A DNA stretch of 64,000 nt from an uncultured Clostridia bacterium. GTDB lineage: Bacteria > Bacillota > Clostridia > TANB77 > CAG-508. Numbering within the stretch: the first letter of the stretch is position 1; each line of letters starts with the position of its first letter. Of this stretch, positions 36,683 through 49,297 are shown piece by piece. The notes under the pieces were generated by a model. The model ran no database searches and was not told the DNA's origin. It saw only the letters and a program-made list of their open reading frames with translations. The position numbers and the translations under genes are program-made. The stretch covers positions 1-64,000 of the forward strand of contig CANQVJ010000001.1 of NCBI GenBank assembly GCA_947627295.1, written 5' to 3'.

Positions 36683-37402
36683 ATGAAAGAAACAAATGAA
36701 GAGAAAAAAGGTGGAAAAAAATTAGTTGGAATTGCTATGGTAATAATTATAATTGCAATATTAGTTTTCATAGGAGTAATTTGTTATTTAGATAGCATAA
36801 AAGTAAAAACAAGGTTACAGCCAGAGCCAAGCAATTTCTATTCAAAAAGTTCAAACTATGTAATCTATAATAATAAAATTTATTATTATAGCATAGATAC
36901 ACAAGATAGAGGAAGAATATACAAAATGAATTTTGACGGAAGTGATAATGAATTGATGTCTTCTTCAAAAGAATTAAAAACTCCAGAAATGATATATGCA
37001 TATGAAGGAAACATTTATTGCACAAGTCAAAATGGAGCAAACCAAGAAGATAAAATTATTGAAAAAATAAGTTTGGATGACGGTAAGATAGATACTTTAA
37101 AAGAAACAGAACTTCCACTAAAAGATGATGAAACAAAAGATTTAGAAGCAAAATATAAATCAGTAGGAAATGAACACAGTAAAGAAGAACCTTCAGAAAC
37201 ATATATTGTAAAAGATAAAGTTGTATTTGATTTTGATTGTAACGCTGTTACATTAGAAGCTACAAACAAAATTGCTGTATATGATACAAAAACTAATGAG
37301 TATAAAGAATATGAAGGCTTAAGACATTTTGATATTGATAGAGAAAATAATTGCATTTACACAGTTGATAATGATTATAAAGTAAACACTATAAAACTTT
37401 AA
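36683..37402 (+). CDS. Membrane-anchored protein with DUF5050-like repeats
   Basis: 239 residues. Single N-terminal helix (about 14-35), then beta-propeller-like repeats (YVIYNNKIYYYSID, GRIYKMNFDGSDNELM, MIYAYEGNIYCTS) of the DUF5050 type. Extracytoplasmic. RBS GAGAGGGAAG. Ends before a strong hairpin and the ABC gene. Confidence 0.65.
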   Translation: MKETNEEKKGGKKLVGIAMVIIIIAILVFIGVICYLDSIKVKTRLQPEPSNFYSKSSNYVIYNNKIYYYSIDTQDRGRIYKMNFDGSDNELMSSSKELKTPEMIYAYEGNIYCTSQNGANQEDKIIEKISLDDGKIDTLKETELPLKDDETKDLEAKYKSVGNEHSKEEPSETYIVKDKVVFDFDCNAVTLEATNKIAVYDTKTNEYKEYEGLRHFDIDRENNCIYTVDNDYKVNTIKL

Positions 37403-37412
37403 ATAGAAGGGG

Positions 37413-37439
37413 TTAGAGGAGTTTAGCTAACTCCTCTAA
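37413..37439 (+). repeat. Intercistronic hairpin before the ABC gene
   Basis: TTAGAGGAGTT (37413-37423) with AACTCCTCTAA (37429-37439). No T tract. The right arm contains CTCCT, which could also pair with the AAGGAGG ribosome binding site 6-12 bases downstream, so it may modulate translation of the ABC gene (inference). Confidence 0.6.
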
Positions 37440-37458
37440 ATATGAAGGAGGTTTAATA

Positions 37459-40400
37459 TTGCTAGAACTTAAAAACATCAAGAAAACATATGTCACAGGA
37501 GATGAAAAGGTAGAAGCGTTAAAAGGAATAACTTTAAGATTTAGAAAATCGGAATTTGTTTCTATATTAGGTCAAAGTGGTTGTGGTAAAACCACTTTAT
37601 TAAACATTGTTGGAGGCCTAGATAGATACACTTCAGGAGATTTAATAATAGACGGAAAATCTACCAAAAAGTTCAAAGATAGAGATTGGGATGCATATAG
37701 AAATTACAAAATAGGTTTTGTATTCCAAAGTTATAACCTAATTTCACACCAAACAATTTTATCAAATGTAGAGCTTGCTCTAACAATTGGTGGAATTTCA
37801 AAAAAGGAAAGAAAAGAAAGAGCCATAAAAGCATTAGAGGAAGTAGGATTAAAAGAACATTTGCATAAAAAACCAAATCAATTATCAGGTGGCCAAATGC
37901 AAAGGGTTGCAATAGCAAGAGCATTAGTAAACAATCCAGATATTATTTTAGCAGACGAACCAACCGGCGCCCTTGATACAAAAACAAGTGTGCAAGTAAT
38001 GGAAATACTTAAAAAAATATCTAAAAATAAGCTAATTATAATGGTTACACACAACCCAGATTTAGCTAAACAATATTCAACAAGAATTATAAATATATTG
38101 GACGGTGTTATAACCAAAGATTCAAATCCATTAGAAGAATCAAAAGAAGAAAAAGTTTCTAAAAAGAAAATTGGAAGAACATCTATGAAATTTTGGACAG
38201 CTTTTAGACTTAGCTTAAACAATTTACTTACTAAAAAAAGAAGAACCATTTTGGTGTCTTTTGCAGGGTCAATTGGAATTATAGGAATTGCGCTTGTGCA
38301 AGCTGTTTCAAATGGATTTCAAAGTTATGTGGACGGAATTCAAAAAGACACATTAACATCATATCCTCTAACAATTATGCAAGAAACAACAGATTTAACA
38401 AGTATGCTACTTGCAATGAGATCAGAAGAAAAAGAAAATACTGGAACAAATGAAGTAAAGGAAGAACAATATATTTCAAAAATGTTAGGAGCTCTAAGCA
38501 CAAATGATTTAAAGAGTTTCAATGATTATATGAAAGAAAATAAAGATGAAATAGAAAAAGATGTTGCAACAACAGAATATACATATAGTGTGCAACCTCA
38601 AATTTACACGGTAGATGCTACAAATAAAATTGCAAAATTAAATCCAAGTGAAGCATTTGATATGCCATACGGGTCGTCTTCAATGATGAGTTCATTTACT
38701 TCAATATACTCTCAAATGATAGATAATCCAGAAGCTATAAAAAATTCATACGACATTTTGGCAGGACATTTGCCAGAAAAATATGATGAGATGATGATTG
38801 TATTATCTGAGCCAAATACTATTTCAGATTTACTTGTATATTCTTTAGGACTTAGAGATACAGAGGAATTAGAGACCATTGTAAACAAAATACTAAATGG
38901 TGAAAGTGTAGAAATCAATAATGAGGCAATGACTTTAACTTACGAAGATTTAATGAGCGTTAAATTAAAAATGATAATGCCAACAGATTTATACAAATAT
39001 AATGAAAAATATAACATATATGAAAACATGGAAGAAAACGCTGAACACATGCAAAACTTATATAACAACGGAATTGATTTGAAAATAGTTGGCGTGGTTA
39101 GCCCAAAAGAAGGAAGCTCTTCAATGATGCTAACTCCAGGAGTTTCATATAGGGAAGATTTGGTTGATTATATAATAAACTATTCTAAGGATTCTGAAAT
39201 TGTAAAAAAACAAATGGGAAATCCTGAAGTTAATGTATTTTCAGGAAAAAGGTTTGATGAAAAAGTCGAAGGGACCGGGCTGGATTTTCAAGATTTCATA
39301 AACATAGATACTAAACAATTAGAAAGTGCATTTAATGTAAAAATTGATCAAAACCAATTAAAAAATGAAACACAGGGTTATATGGCACAAATAAATGGTG
39401 CAATTAGTACTAATACAGACCCTGCTAAGCAAGAATTTTCAAATGGTTTAAATACATTGGCAAATGGAATATTAGGAAGTGCTCAAGGAGAAATATCAGA
39501 TGTTGAAGGATTTGTTACAAATTACTTAAATGGAGCAGAAGCAACAAATATATGCGCAAGCCTTGAGAAAAACTATGTGATTCCAAGCGCAACATTTAAA
39601 ACAGCATATGCCGGTTTATTAAAGAGTTTGGTAAATATATATGTTTCAACATATAATGAAATGATGCAAAAAGTGCCAAGCATTGACCCTTCACAAATAC
39701 CAAGTGCTATGCCTTCAGCAATGCCAAGTATGCCAAATATTGCTGAACAACAAGAGGCAATGAAAGGTGAAATGGCAAATACAATAGTGAAATCATTTTT
39801 AGGAAATGCTGCAATTGAGCAAACAGAAAATACTATGGCAAGAGCAATGACAGAAGCTGTTATGAAAAAAACAATATTAACTAAAGTCGGCGAACTTACA
39901 GCAAATTTAACAAGTAAATTTGCATCAGCATTTAATGTGGACCAAAATAAAATTGCAAGTGCATTTAAGGTAAATGTTACAGAAGAAGAAATTACTAGAA
40001 TTGTAACATCATTAATGACAGATAGCAAAGAAACATATAAAAGCAATTTGAGTGATTTAGGTTATCAAAATAAAGAAGAACCAACAGCTATATCTTTCTA
40101 TTTTGATAGCTTTGACGGAAAAGAAGATTTTATTAAATTTTTAAATTCATACAATGATCGTATGGAAAATGAGGGAAATAAAGATAAAGTTATAAATTAC
40201 ACAGATACAACAGGGGTCCTTATGAGTTCAGTTAAAACAATAGTAAATGCCGTAACATATGTACTTATTGCATTTACATCAATTTCACTTGTGGTTTCTT
40301 CAATTATGATTGGAATTATTACATATATTTCAGTATATGAAAGAACAAAGGAAATTGGTATATTAAGGGCAATAGGAGCATCAAAGAGAAATATTTCTTC

Positions 40401-40656
40401 AATATTTAATGCGGAAACATTTATAATTGGGTTGCTTTCTGGACTGATAGGAATTGGAATCTCATATGGTATGATACCTATAATAAATACAGTTCTACAT
40501 AAGTTCATAGGAAACATACCTTTATATGTAACACTTTACTTTAACAATGCTGCAATACTTGTTGTGCTTAGTGTTGTGCTAACACTAATAGGTGGTTTAA
40601 TACCTGCAAGGTCAGCATCTAAAAAAGACCCAGTGATTGCACTTAGAACAGAATAA
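37459..40656 (+). CDS. ABC transporter: ATPase fused to FtsX-type permease (MacB-like)
   Basis: 1065 residues. N-terminal ATPase of the LolD/MacB type (Walker A GQSGCGKTT near 39, signature QLSGGQMQRVAIARA near 142, Walker B ILADEPTGALD), then an FtsX permease: first helix near 265, a large extracytoplasmic domain, three C-terminal helices (about 940-1060). Starts at TTG 37459 after GAAGGAGG. At 3.2 kb it is the second longest gene here and contains no in-frame CGG, in contrast to the shorter recoded genes. Possible substrates are peptides or lipids. Confidence 0.88.
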   Translation: MLELKNIKKTYVTGDEKVEALKGITLRFRKSEFVSILGQSGCGKTTLLNIVGGLDRYTSGDLIIDGKSTKKFKDRDWDAYRNYKIGFVFQSYNLISHQTILSNVELALTIGGISKKERKERAIKALEEVGLKEHLHKKPNQLSGGQMQRVAIARALVNNPDIILADEPTGALDTKTSVQVMEILKKISKNKLIIMVTHNPDLAKQYSTRIINILDGVITKDSNPLEESKEEKVSKKKIGRTSMKFWTAFRLSLNNLLTKKRRTILVSFAGSIGIIGIALVQAVSNGFQSYVDGIQKDTLTSYPLTIMQETTDLTSMLLAMRSEEKENTGTNEVKEEQYISKMLGALSTNDLKSFNDYMKENKDEIEKDVATTEYTYSVQPQIYTVDATNKIAKLNPSEAFDMPYGSSSMMSSFTSIYSQMIDNPEAIKNSYDILAGHLPEKYDEMMIVLSEPNTISDLLVYSLGLRDTEELETIVNKILNGESVEINNEAMTLTYEDLMSVKLKMIMPTDLYKYNEKYNIYENMEENAEHMQNLYNNGIDLKIVGVVSPKEGSSSMMLTPGVSYREDLVDYIINYSKDSEIVKKQMGNPEVNVFSGKRFDEKVEGTGLDFQDFINIDTKQLESAFNVKIDQNQLKNETQGYMAQINGAISTNTDPAKQEFSNGLNTLANGILGSAQGEISDVEGFVTNYLNGAEATNICASLEKNYVIPSATFKTAYAGLLKSLVNIYVSTYNEMMQKVPSIDPSQIPSAMPSAMPSMPNIAEQQEAMKGEMANTIVKSFLGNAAIEQTENTMARAMTEAVMKKTILTKVGELTANLTSKFASAFNVDQNKIASAFKVNVTEEEITRIVTSLMTDSKETYKSNLSDLGYQNKEEPTAISFYFDSFDGKEDFIKFLNSYNDRMENEGNKDKVINYTDTTGVLMSSVKTIVNAVTYVLIAFTSISLVVSSIMIGIITYISVYERTKEIGILRAIGASKRNISSIFNAETFIIGLLSGLIGIGISYGMIPIINTVLHKFIGNIPLYVTLYFNNAAILVVLSVVLTLIGGLIPARSASKKDPVIALRTE

Positions 40657-40678
40657 ACGAAAAACTTAAATAAAAATA

Positions 40679-40707
40679 TTGATTTTTTTGGAAATTTGAA
40701 GTATAAT
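40679..40707 (+). promoter_or_regulatory. Sigma-A promoter for alaS
   Basis: TTGATT (40679-40684), 17-base spacer, TATAAT (40702-40707); GGGAGG ribosome binding site follows. Confidence 0.7.
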
Positions 40708-40735
40708 AGCATAAGTAAAAAGGGAGGTAATAAGC

Positions 40736-42487
40736 GTGAAAGCAATAGAAATCAGAAACAAATTTTTAGAATTTTTCAAAAATCATAACCATAGTGTTAT
40801 ACCTTCAGCACCATTAATACCTGAAAACGATCCTTCAGTATTATTTAACACAGCTGGGATGCAACCTTTGGTACCATATCTTTTAGGAGAAACACATCCA
40901 GCGGGAACACGCTTATGTGATTATCAAAAATGTATAAGAACAAATGATATAGAAGAAGTTGGAGATAACAGGCATTTAACATATTTTGAAATGTTAGGAA
41001 ACTGGTCATTGGGAGATTACTTTAAAGACGAATCAATTTCAATGAGTTATGAATTTCTTACAAAAAGCCTAAAAATACCAGCAGAAAAAATTTCAGTTAC
41101 ATGCTTTGCAGGAGATGAAGATTGCCCGAAAGATACAGCTTCTGCAGAAGCATGGAAGAAAGTAGGTATTCCAGAAGAAAGAATATACTATTATGGAAAA
41201 GACGATAATTGGTGGATTGCAGGAGAAGAGGGTCCATGCGGTCCTGATACAGAAATGTTTTATGATACAGGAAAGCCAGCATGTGGGCCAGATTGCCAAC
41301 CTTCTTGTGATTGCGGTAAATATGTTGAAATTTGGAACAATGTATTTATGGAATATTTCAAAGATAAAAATGGTTATACAAAATTAAAGAATAAAAATGT
41401 TGATACAGGCCTTGGGCTTGAGAGGATGACAATGATTATGCAAGGAGTAGAAACTCCGTTTGATACAGAATTGTTCAAGCCAGTTATGGAAAAATTAGAA
41501 GAATTGCAAAAAATAGATAGTATTGAAAGCAGAAGAATTATTGCAGAACATCTACGCTCAAGCATTATGATTGTTTGTGATGGTGGTAAACCAAGCAATG
41601 TAGATAGAGGATATATTTTAAGAAGATTAATACGCAGGATGATTAGACATATGAACAAAACTCAAATTGATTTAAATGAGTTACCAAATATTATAGATTT
41701 AAATATAGAAACACTAAAAGAAATGTATCCAGATTTAGTAAAAAATAAAGATATGATTAAAGAAGAAATTGTTGCAGAAAAAGATAAATTTATAAAAACT
41801 CTAAATCATGGAGAAAAAGAATTTCAAAAACAAATAAGAAGATTAGAAGGCACTAAAACAGTTCCAGGAAGTGTAGTTTTCAGATTATATGATACCTATG
41901 GTTTTCCACCAGAAGTAACACAGGAATTAGCAAAAGAAAATGGTATGGAAATAGATATGAAAGAATTTGAAAAACTATTTAAAGAACATCAAGAAAAATC
42001 AAGACAAGGTTCAGAAAAGAAATTCAAAGGTGGTTTAGCAGAACAAACTGAAACAACAATTAGTTACCATACAGCAACACATCTATTGCATGCAGCACTA
42101 AGAAAAGTTTTAGGAGATCATGTAAAACAAAGTGGTTCAAATATCACAGAGGAAAGACTTCGTTTTGACTTCTCACACCCTCAAAAAATGACAAAAGAGG
42201 AAATTCAAGAAGTTGAAGATTTAGTAAATGAACAAATAAAAAAAGATCTAAAAGTTACATGTGAAGAAATGAGTTATGATGATGCAAAAGCATCAGGAGC
42301 AATAGGATTATTCACAGATAAATATGGAGATAGAGTTAAAGTTTATACAATAGGAGATTTCAGCAAAGAAATTTGTGGTGGGCCACATGTTACACACACT
42401 GGCAATATGGGAAGATTTAAAATAAAAAAAGAACAAGCAAGTTCTTCAGGAATTAGAAGAATAAAAGCAGTTTTAATAAAAGATTAA
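40736..42487 (+). CDS. alaS: Short alanyl-tRNA synthetase
   Basis: 583 residues against about 870 for the usual enzyme. Catalytic core (NTAGMQPLVPYLLGE, RTNDIEEVGDNRHLTYFEMLGNW in two parts) and editing domain (HTATHLLHAAL with HxxxH; CGGPHVTHTG) are complete; the C-terminal C-Ala/DHHA1 domain is absent. Such two-domain forms exist in some Clostridia, so it is probably functional. Starts at GTG 40736. No in-frame CGG. Confidence 0.88.
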   Translation: MKAIEIRNKFLEFFKNHNHSVIPSAPLIPENDPSVLFNTAGMQPLVPYLLGETHPAGTRLCDYQKCIRTNDIEEVGDNRHLTYFEMLGNWSLGDYFKDESISMSYEFLTKSLKIPAEKISVTCFAGDEDCPKDTASAEAWKKVGIPEERIYYYGKDDNWWIAGEEGPCGPDTEMFYDTGKPACGPDCQPSCDCGKYVEIWNNVFMEYFKDKNGYTKLKNKNVDTGLGLERMTMIMQGVETPFDTELFKPVMEKLEELQKIDSIESRRIIAEHLRSSIMIVCDGGKPSNVDRGYILRRLIRRMIRHMNKTQIDLNELPNIIDLNIETLKEMYPDLVKNKDMIKEEIVAEKDKFIKTLNHGEKEFQKQIRRLEGTKTVPGSVVFRLYDTYGFPPEVTQELAKENGMEIDMKEFEKLFKEHQEKSRQGSEKKFKGGLAEQTETTISYHTATHLLHAALRKVLGDHVKQSGSNITEERLRFDFSHPQKMTKEEIQEVEDLVNEQIKKDLKVTCEEMSYDDAKASGAIGLFTDKYGDRVKVYTIGDFSKEICGGPHVTHTGNMGRFKIKKEQASSSGIRRIKAVLIKD

Positions 42488-42569
42488 AAAAAAATAAAAA
42501 AACCTACACAAAAGACAAAACATATGATATAATGATAGTGTATAGTTTTATTATATGGAGGTATATTTC

Positions 42570-43325
42570 ATGTTTGAATCAAAATATAGAAAAGTTTTAA
42601 CAGTAATTTTGGTAATCGTAATAATTGCTATTATAGGCTTACTTGCATGGCTAGCATATGATTGGTATAATAAATATGTAGTAAATAAAGATGCAGGAAA
42701 TTTTGTAGACGACTTCATTGGAGAAGTTGACGGAGAAGGTGATTCAGAAGTTGGAGACGGAGAACTTAATGGTGTTGACGATGCAGAAATATCAGGTGGT
42801 TCTGGATTAAAAACTTATAAAGGTTTTGTAGTATTAGGTACAATTGAAATACCTAAAACAGGAATTAAATATCCAGTATTAGAAAAAGTTACAACAAAAT
42901 CTATGGAAGCTGCAGTTGCAATGCTATTTGGTTCAGGCTTAAACCAACCAGGAAATACAGTTATAATAGGTCACAACTATAGAAATGGTATGTTCTTCTC
43001 AGACAACAAAAAATTATCTAATGGAGATAAAATATATATAACAGATAATTCTGGTAAGAAAATATCATACACAATATATGATAAATTCCAAACAACTCCA
43101 GAAGATAGTTCGTTCTATCAAAGAGATACAAATGGAATACCAGAAGTTACACTTTCAACATGTACAGACGATACAAAGAATAGATTAATTATAGAAGCAA
43201 GAGCAGATGAAGAAAGTTTAAGAGAAGCAGAACAAGCTGAAAGAGCAAAACAAAACACTGAAAATACTGAAGAAAACCAAGATAACCAAGAAAGTCAAGA
43301 AAACCAAGAAAATGAGCAAAATTAA
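42570..43325 (+). CDS. Class D-type sortase
   Basis: About 251 residues. N-terminal membrane helix (about 10-30), acidic linker, sortase beta-barrel with catalytic His in IIGHNYRNG, Cys in TLSTCTDD and Arg in NRLIIEAR. TLSTC is the class D signature. Anchors surface proteins; a candidate client is the large secreted protein at the window end. Gln/Asn/Glu-rich C-terminal tail (ENQDNQESQENQ). RBS GGAGG; ATG 42570 chosen. No CGG codon. Confidence 0.85.
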   Translation: MFESKYRKVLTVILVIVIIAIIGLLAWLAYDWYNKYVVNKDAGNFVDDFIGEVDGEGDSEVGDGELNGVDDAEISGGSGLKTYKGFVVLGTIEIPKTGIKYPVLEKVTTKSMEAAVAMLFGSGLNQPGNTVIIGHNYRNGMFFSDNKKLSNGDKIYITDNSGKKISYTIYDKFQTTPEDSSFYQRDTNGIPEVTLSTCTDDTKNRLIIEARADEESLREAEQAERAKQNTENTEENQDNQESQENQENEQN

Positions 43326-43343
43326 TAAACAAAAAAACAAACA

Positions 43344-43370
43344 AAATCGGGCTTAAGGCTCGATTTTTGT
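43344..43370 (+). terminator. Terminator of sortase gene
   Basis: AAAATCGGGC paired with GGCTCGATTTT, loop about TTAA, ending in T residues. Confidence 0.75.
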
Positions 43371-43425
43371 ATTGATTTTTTTTATAAAGTCATATATAAT
43401 AGAACCCGAAGGAGAGAAATTTACT

Positions 43426-45430
<2,005 letters not shown>

Positions 45431-45433
45431 ACT

Positions 45434-45682
45434 ATGGAAGATAAATATACTTTTGAACAAATGTGGGAAGATTTAAATAATGGATACCAAATTTTCTATA
45501 CATACGTAGGAAATAGATATTTACTTTTTAAAACAGCACCAAACTGTTATACACAAAAACTACTTTCAAAAAACAAGAAAAATCCTCAACCCAAAATGAG
45601 TATGCTAACACTTAAACGAGTTAAAGAAATATTTCCATTTTTAGAAGATGTAGAATTTAAAATTATAGAAAGTATAGAATAA
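45434..45682 (+). CDS. Small conserved-looking hypothetical protein
   Basis: 82 residues, three bases after ligA and 16 before hisS, so in the same transcript. Aromatic-rich (MWEDLNNGYQIFYTYVGNRYLL) and basic in the middle, without signal or membrane segment. No family recognised. Confidence 0.6.
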   Translation: MEDKYTFEQMWEDLNNGYQIFYTYVGNRYLLFKTAPNCYTQKLLSKNKKNPQPKMSMLTLKRVKEIFPFLEDVEFKIIESIE

Positions 45683-45698
45683 GCAAGGAGTGATAAAA

Positions 45699-47009
45699 AT
45701 GATAAAACCAAGAACACTACCGGGGTTTATGGAATTGTTACCAAATGAACAAATCCTATTTAATAAAATGAAAGAAACCATAAAAAATTCTTATGAAAAA
45801 TATGGGTTCCTTCCACTAAATACGCCAATAATAGAAAGTGCAGAAATTTTACTAGCAAAAGCTGGTGGAGAAACTGAAAAGCAAATATATAAATTCAAAA
45901 AAGGAGAAAACGACTTAGCGCTTAGGTTTGATTTAACAGTTCCACTTGCAAAATATGTAACACAATATTATGATAAACTTAGTTTTCCATTTAGAAGATA
46001 CCAAATTGGAAAAGTCTTTCGTGGAGAAAAACCTCAAAAAGGTAGATATAGAGAGCTATACCAATGTGATATAGATATTATTGGAGACGGAAAATTATCA
46101 ATAATAAATGATGCAGAAATGCCAGCTGTAATTTATAATACCTTTAAAGAATTAGGTTTTGATGACTTTCAAATATGTATAAACAATAGAAAAATTTTAA
46201 ATGGATTTTTTGCAAGTTTAGAATTAAAAGAAAAGGCACCAGATATTTTAAGAATAATAGATAAAATTGAAAAGATTGGGTCAGGTAGAGTTTATGCAGA
46301 ACTTAGCGAATTTGTAGAAAAAGAAAAAGTTGAAAAAATTATGGACTTCATAACAATTGAAGGAACAAATGAAGAAAAGCTGCAAGCTCTTGAAAATCTT
46401 AAAATTGAAAATGAAATATTTGAATTAGGACTTTCAGAATTAAAACAAGTTGTGAAATTTATTAGAATATTTGGAGTTCCAAATGAAAACATAAAAGTTG
46501 ATTTAACAATTGCAAGAGGTTTAGATTATTACACAGGAACAGTTTATGAAACATTTTTAAATGAATATAAAAATTTAGGAAGTGTATGTTCTGGAGGTAG
46601 ATATGACAATTTAGCTACATATTATACTAATAGAACAATGCCAGGTGTTGGAATTTCAATAGGGCTAACAAGGCTATTCTATTTATTAACAGCAAATGAA
46701 ATTGTTACTGCAAAAGAGGAAGCAATTTCAGATGTTTTAGTAATTTCAATGACTGAAGATTATGATGTATGTGCAAAAATTGTAACAGCCTTTAGAGAAA
46801 ATGGAGTAAAGGCAGGGTTCAATATTGAAGAACAAAAATTGGGTAAGAAGTTTAAATATGCAGATAAATTAAATGTAAAATATGTAGCAATAATTGGAGA
46901 AGATGAAGTAAAAAATAATTTAGTAACCTTAAAAAATATGGTTACAGGTAACCAACAAACAATGAAATTAGAAGAGGCAATTGAGGAGGTTAAAAACAAT
47001 AGAAATTAA
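45699..47009 (+). CDS. hisS: Histidyl-tRNA synthetase
   Basis: About 436 residues. Class II synthetase: motif 1 region (GFLPLNTPIIES), motif 2 (FRRYQIGKVFRGEKPQKGRYRE, split here by the usual loop), HisA motif ARGLDYYTG, motif 3 (GVGISIGLTRLF) and the C-terminal anticodon-binding domain. Start ATG 45699 after AAGGAG, rather than the GTG overlapping the SD. No in-frame CGG. Its end overlaps the first dprA. Confidence 0.9.
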   Translation: MIKPRTLPGFMELLPNEQILFNKMKETIKNSYEKYGFLPLNTPIIESAEILLAKAGGETEKQIYKFKKGENDLALRFDLTVPLAKYVTQYYDKLSFPFRRYQIGKVFRGEKPQKGRYRELYQCDIDIIGDGKLSIINDAEMPAVIYNTFKELGFDDFQICINNRKILNGFFASLELKEKAPDILRIIDKIEKIGSGRVYAELSEFVEKEKVEKIMDFITIEGTNEEKLQALENLKIENEIFELGLSELKQVVKFIRIFGVPNENIKVDLTIARGLDYYTGTVYETFLNEYKNLGSVCSGGRYDNLATYYTNRTMPGVGISIGLTRLFYLLTANEIVTAKEEAISDVLVISMTEDYDVCAKIVTAFRENGVKAGFNIEEQKLGKKFKYADKLNVKYVAIIGEDEVKNNLVTLKNMVTGNQQTMKLEEAIEEVKNNRN

Positions 47010-47650
47010 AAAAGTAGAAATAAATAGTAGTAACTACCCAAAACTTTTGAGGCATATTCCAGATGCCCCAAAAGTTTTGTATGTTATAGGGAATATGAAT
47101 TTATTAAAAGATGAAAATTGTGTTGCAATAATTGGAAGAAGAATTCCAAATGGTTATGGTATAAAAGCAGCAAGATACTTTTCATATAACTTAGCAAAGC
47201 TAGGATTTACAATAGTTAGTGGCTTAGCACTTGGCATAGATAGTGTTGCACATAAAGGAGCACTTCTTGCAAATGGAAAAACAATTGCAGTTATAGGTAG
47301 TGGTTTTTATAATTTATATCCAAGAACTCATAAAAGTTTAGCTCGTCAAATTGTAAGAAGAGGTGGACTACTTATTTCGGAATATCCACCTGAAACAGAA
47401 ATTGATGCTAATAATTTTCCTGCAAGAAATAGAATAATTAGTGGATTAAGTAAGGGCCTTTTAGTAATAGAAGCAAGAAAGAAAAGTGGAAGTATGATTA
47501 CTGTTGAACATGCATTGGACCAAGGTAGGGAAGTTATGGCAGTTCCACGGAAGCATTGAATTTGCAAATTCAGAAGGAACAAATGAATTAATAAAAGAAG
47601 GAGCAACACTTGTTATGAACTATAAAGATGTAATAAAGAAAATAATTTAA
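46981..47650 (+). CDS. dprA: DprA/Smf-like protein (first copy), one CGG +1 site
   Basis: About 222 residues after recoding. Rossmann-like DNA-processing domain: IIGRRIPNGYGIK, SGLALGIDSVAHKGAL, NGKTIAVIGSG, FPARNRIISGLSKG. CGG at 47548 gives VPRKH-stop in zero frame; C + GGA gives AVPGSIEFANSEGTNELIKEGA, the standard end of the domain. It lacks the C-terminal winged helix present in the second copy. Start uncertain: GAGGAGG at 46983-46989 is followed at nine bases by ATA (46999), a rare start; the listed TTG 46981 has no ribosome binding site. RecA loader for incoming DNA in the family. Confidence 0.85.
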
Positions 47651-47736
47651 AAAATTTTAGGTAGGTGTCAAATTTCGACAAACTTTGCAAAATTTATATG
47701 TTATAATATCAAAAAATTAAGGAGGTATGATAGAAA

Positions 47737-49297
47737 TTGTTAGCAATGGTAAAAAGTATGGCACTTACTGGTTTAGACGGATATATTGTGTCTATTCAAG
47801 TAGATGTATCTGCTGGACTTCCTGGATTTGATATTGTAGGTTTAGCAGGCACAAGTGTTAAAGAATCTAAGGAGCGTGTAAAAACAGCAATAAAGAATTC
47901 AAATTTTAAAATAAAAAGTACAAAAATTGTTGTGAACTTAGCTCCAGCAAACACAAAAAAAGATGGCTCTATGTTTGATTTACCAATAGCAGTAGGAGTG
48001 TTAATTGCAATGAAGGAGGTAAAAAATAAAGAGCTTGAAACAATTTTAAGGCAAACGGCATTTATTGGAGAACTTTCTTTAAAAGGCACAGTTGAAAAAG
48101 TAAATGGAGTTTTACCAATATGTATAGAGGCAAAAAAACTCCGGCATCAAAAAAATAGTCTTGCCAAAAGAAAATGAAAAGGAAGCTAGTGTTGTACAGG
48201 GAATTGAAATATTGCCAGTAGAAACACTAGAAGATGTAATTAAATTTCTAAGAGGGGAAATAAAATTAACTAGAAATTTTGAAACGCCCCAATTTGTTGA
48301 GCCAAAATACAATGTAGATTTTTCAGAAGTTAAGGGGCAGGAGAGCGTAAAAAGAGCTTTAGAAATAGCAGCAGCCCGGAGGTCATAACTGTGTTTTGAT
48401 ACGGTCCGCCAGGTAGCCGGCAAAACAATGCTTGCAAATAGGTTGCAAACAATATTACCAAATATGACTTTTGAAGAAGCTCTTGAGGTTACAAAAATTC
48501 ACAGTATAGCAGGTTTACTTTCAGAAGATGAACCATTTATAAATCAAAGACCGTTTAGAAATCCACATCATACGGTTTCAGTAATTTCTCTGGTGGGTGG
48601 TGGTAGAATTCCCAAACCAGGAGAAATAAGTCTAGCACATTTCGGTGCATTATTTTTAGATGAATTAACAGAATTTAATAAACAAACAATAGAGGTTTTA
48701 AGAGGACCTTTAGAAGACAGAAAAATAAGTATTAGTAGGTTGGAAAGTTCAATTGTATATCCAGCTAACTTTATATTAATAGCAAGTATGAACCCATGCC
48801 CATGCGGTTATTATGGCTCTAAAGAAAAAGAGTGTAAGTGTTCACCATATCAAATAAAAAGATATTTACAAAAGGTCAGTGGACCTGTTTTAGATAGAAT
48901 TGATATGCATGTTGAAGTTAATGGTGTTTCATACAAAAAATTAAATAGTAATCAAAAAATAGAAACATCTGAGCAAATTAGAGATAGAGTAAATAAGGCA
49001 AGAAATATTCAAATAGAAAGATATAAAAATGATAATATTTTTTCTAACTCTGAACTTACTCCTAAGTTAATAAAAAAATACTGTAGTTTAGAAAAGGCAA
49101 ATACAGAACTTTTGGAAAATACATTTAATATGTTAGGGCTAAGTGCTAGAGCATATGCAAGAATATTAAAAGTTGCAAGAACAATAGCAGACCTTGCAGG
49201 TTCTAAAAACATACAAACAGAACATTTAGCAGAAGCGGTGCAATATAGAAATTTAGACAGAAAATGTTGGGGTGATTCTAATGAAGAAAATAATTAA
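47737..49297 (+). CDS. comM: ComM/YifB Mg-chelatase-like AAA+ ATPase, four CGG +1 sites
   Basis: About 518 residues after recoding, near family length. Branch-migration helicase in natural transformation. N-terminal Lon-like fold (GLDGYIVSIQVDVSAGLPGFDIVGL in substance), then the AAA+ domain. Sites: CGG 48142 (AKKLGIKKIVLPK), 48377 (IAAAGGHNCVLI), 48402 (VLIGPPG) and 48418 (PPGSGKTML). The last three fall within 42 bases and together rebuild the Walker A loop. Later motifs are intact: GEISLAHFGALFLDELTEF and MNPCPCGYYG. Start TTG 47737 after AAGGAGGT. Downstream dprA2 overlaps by 17 bases. Confidence 0.95.
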
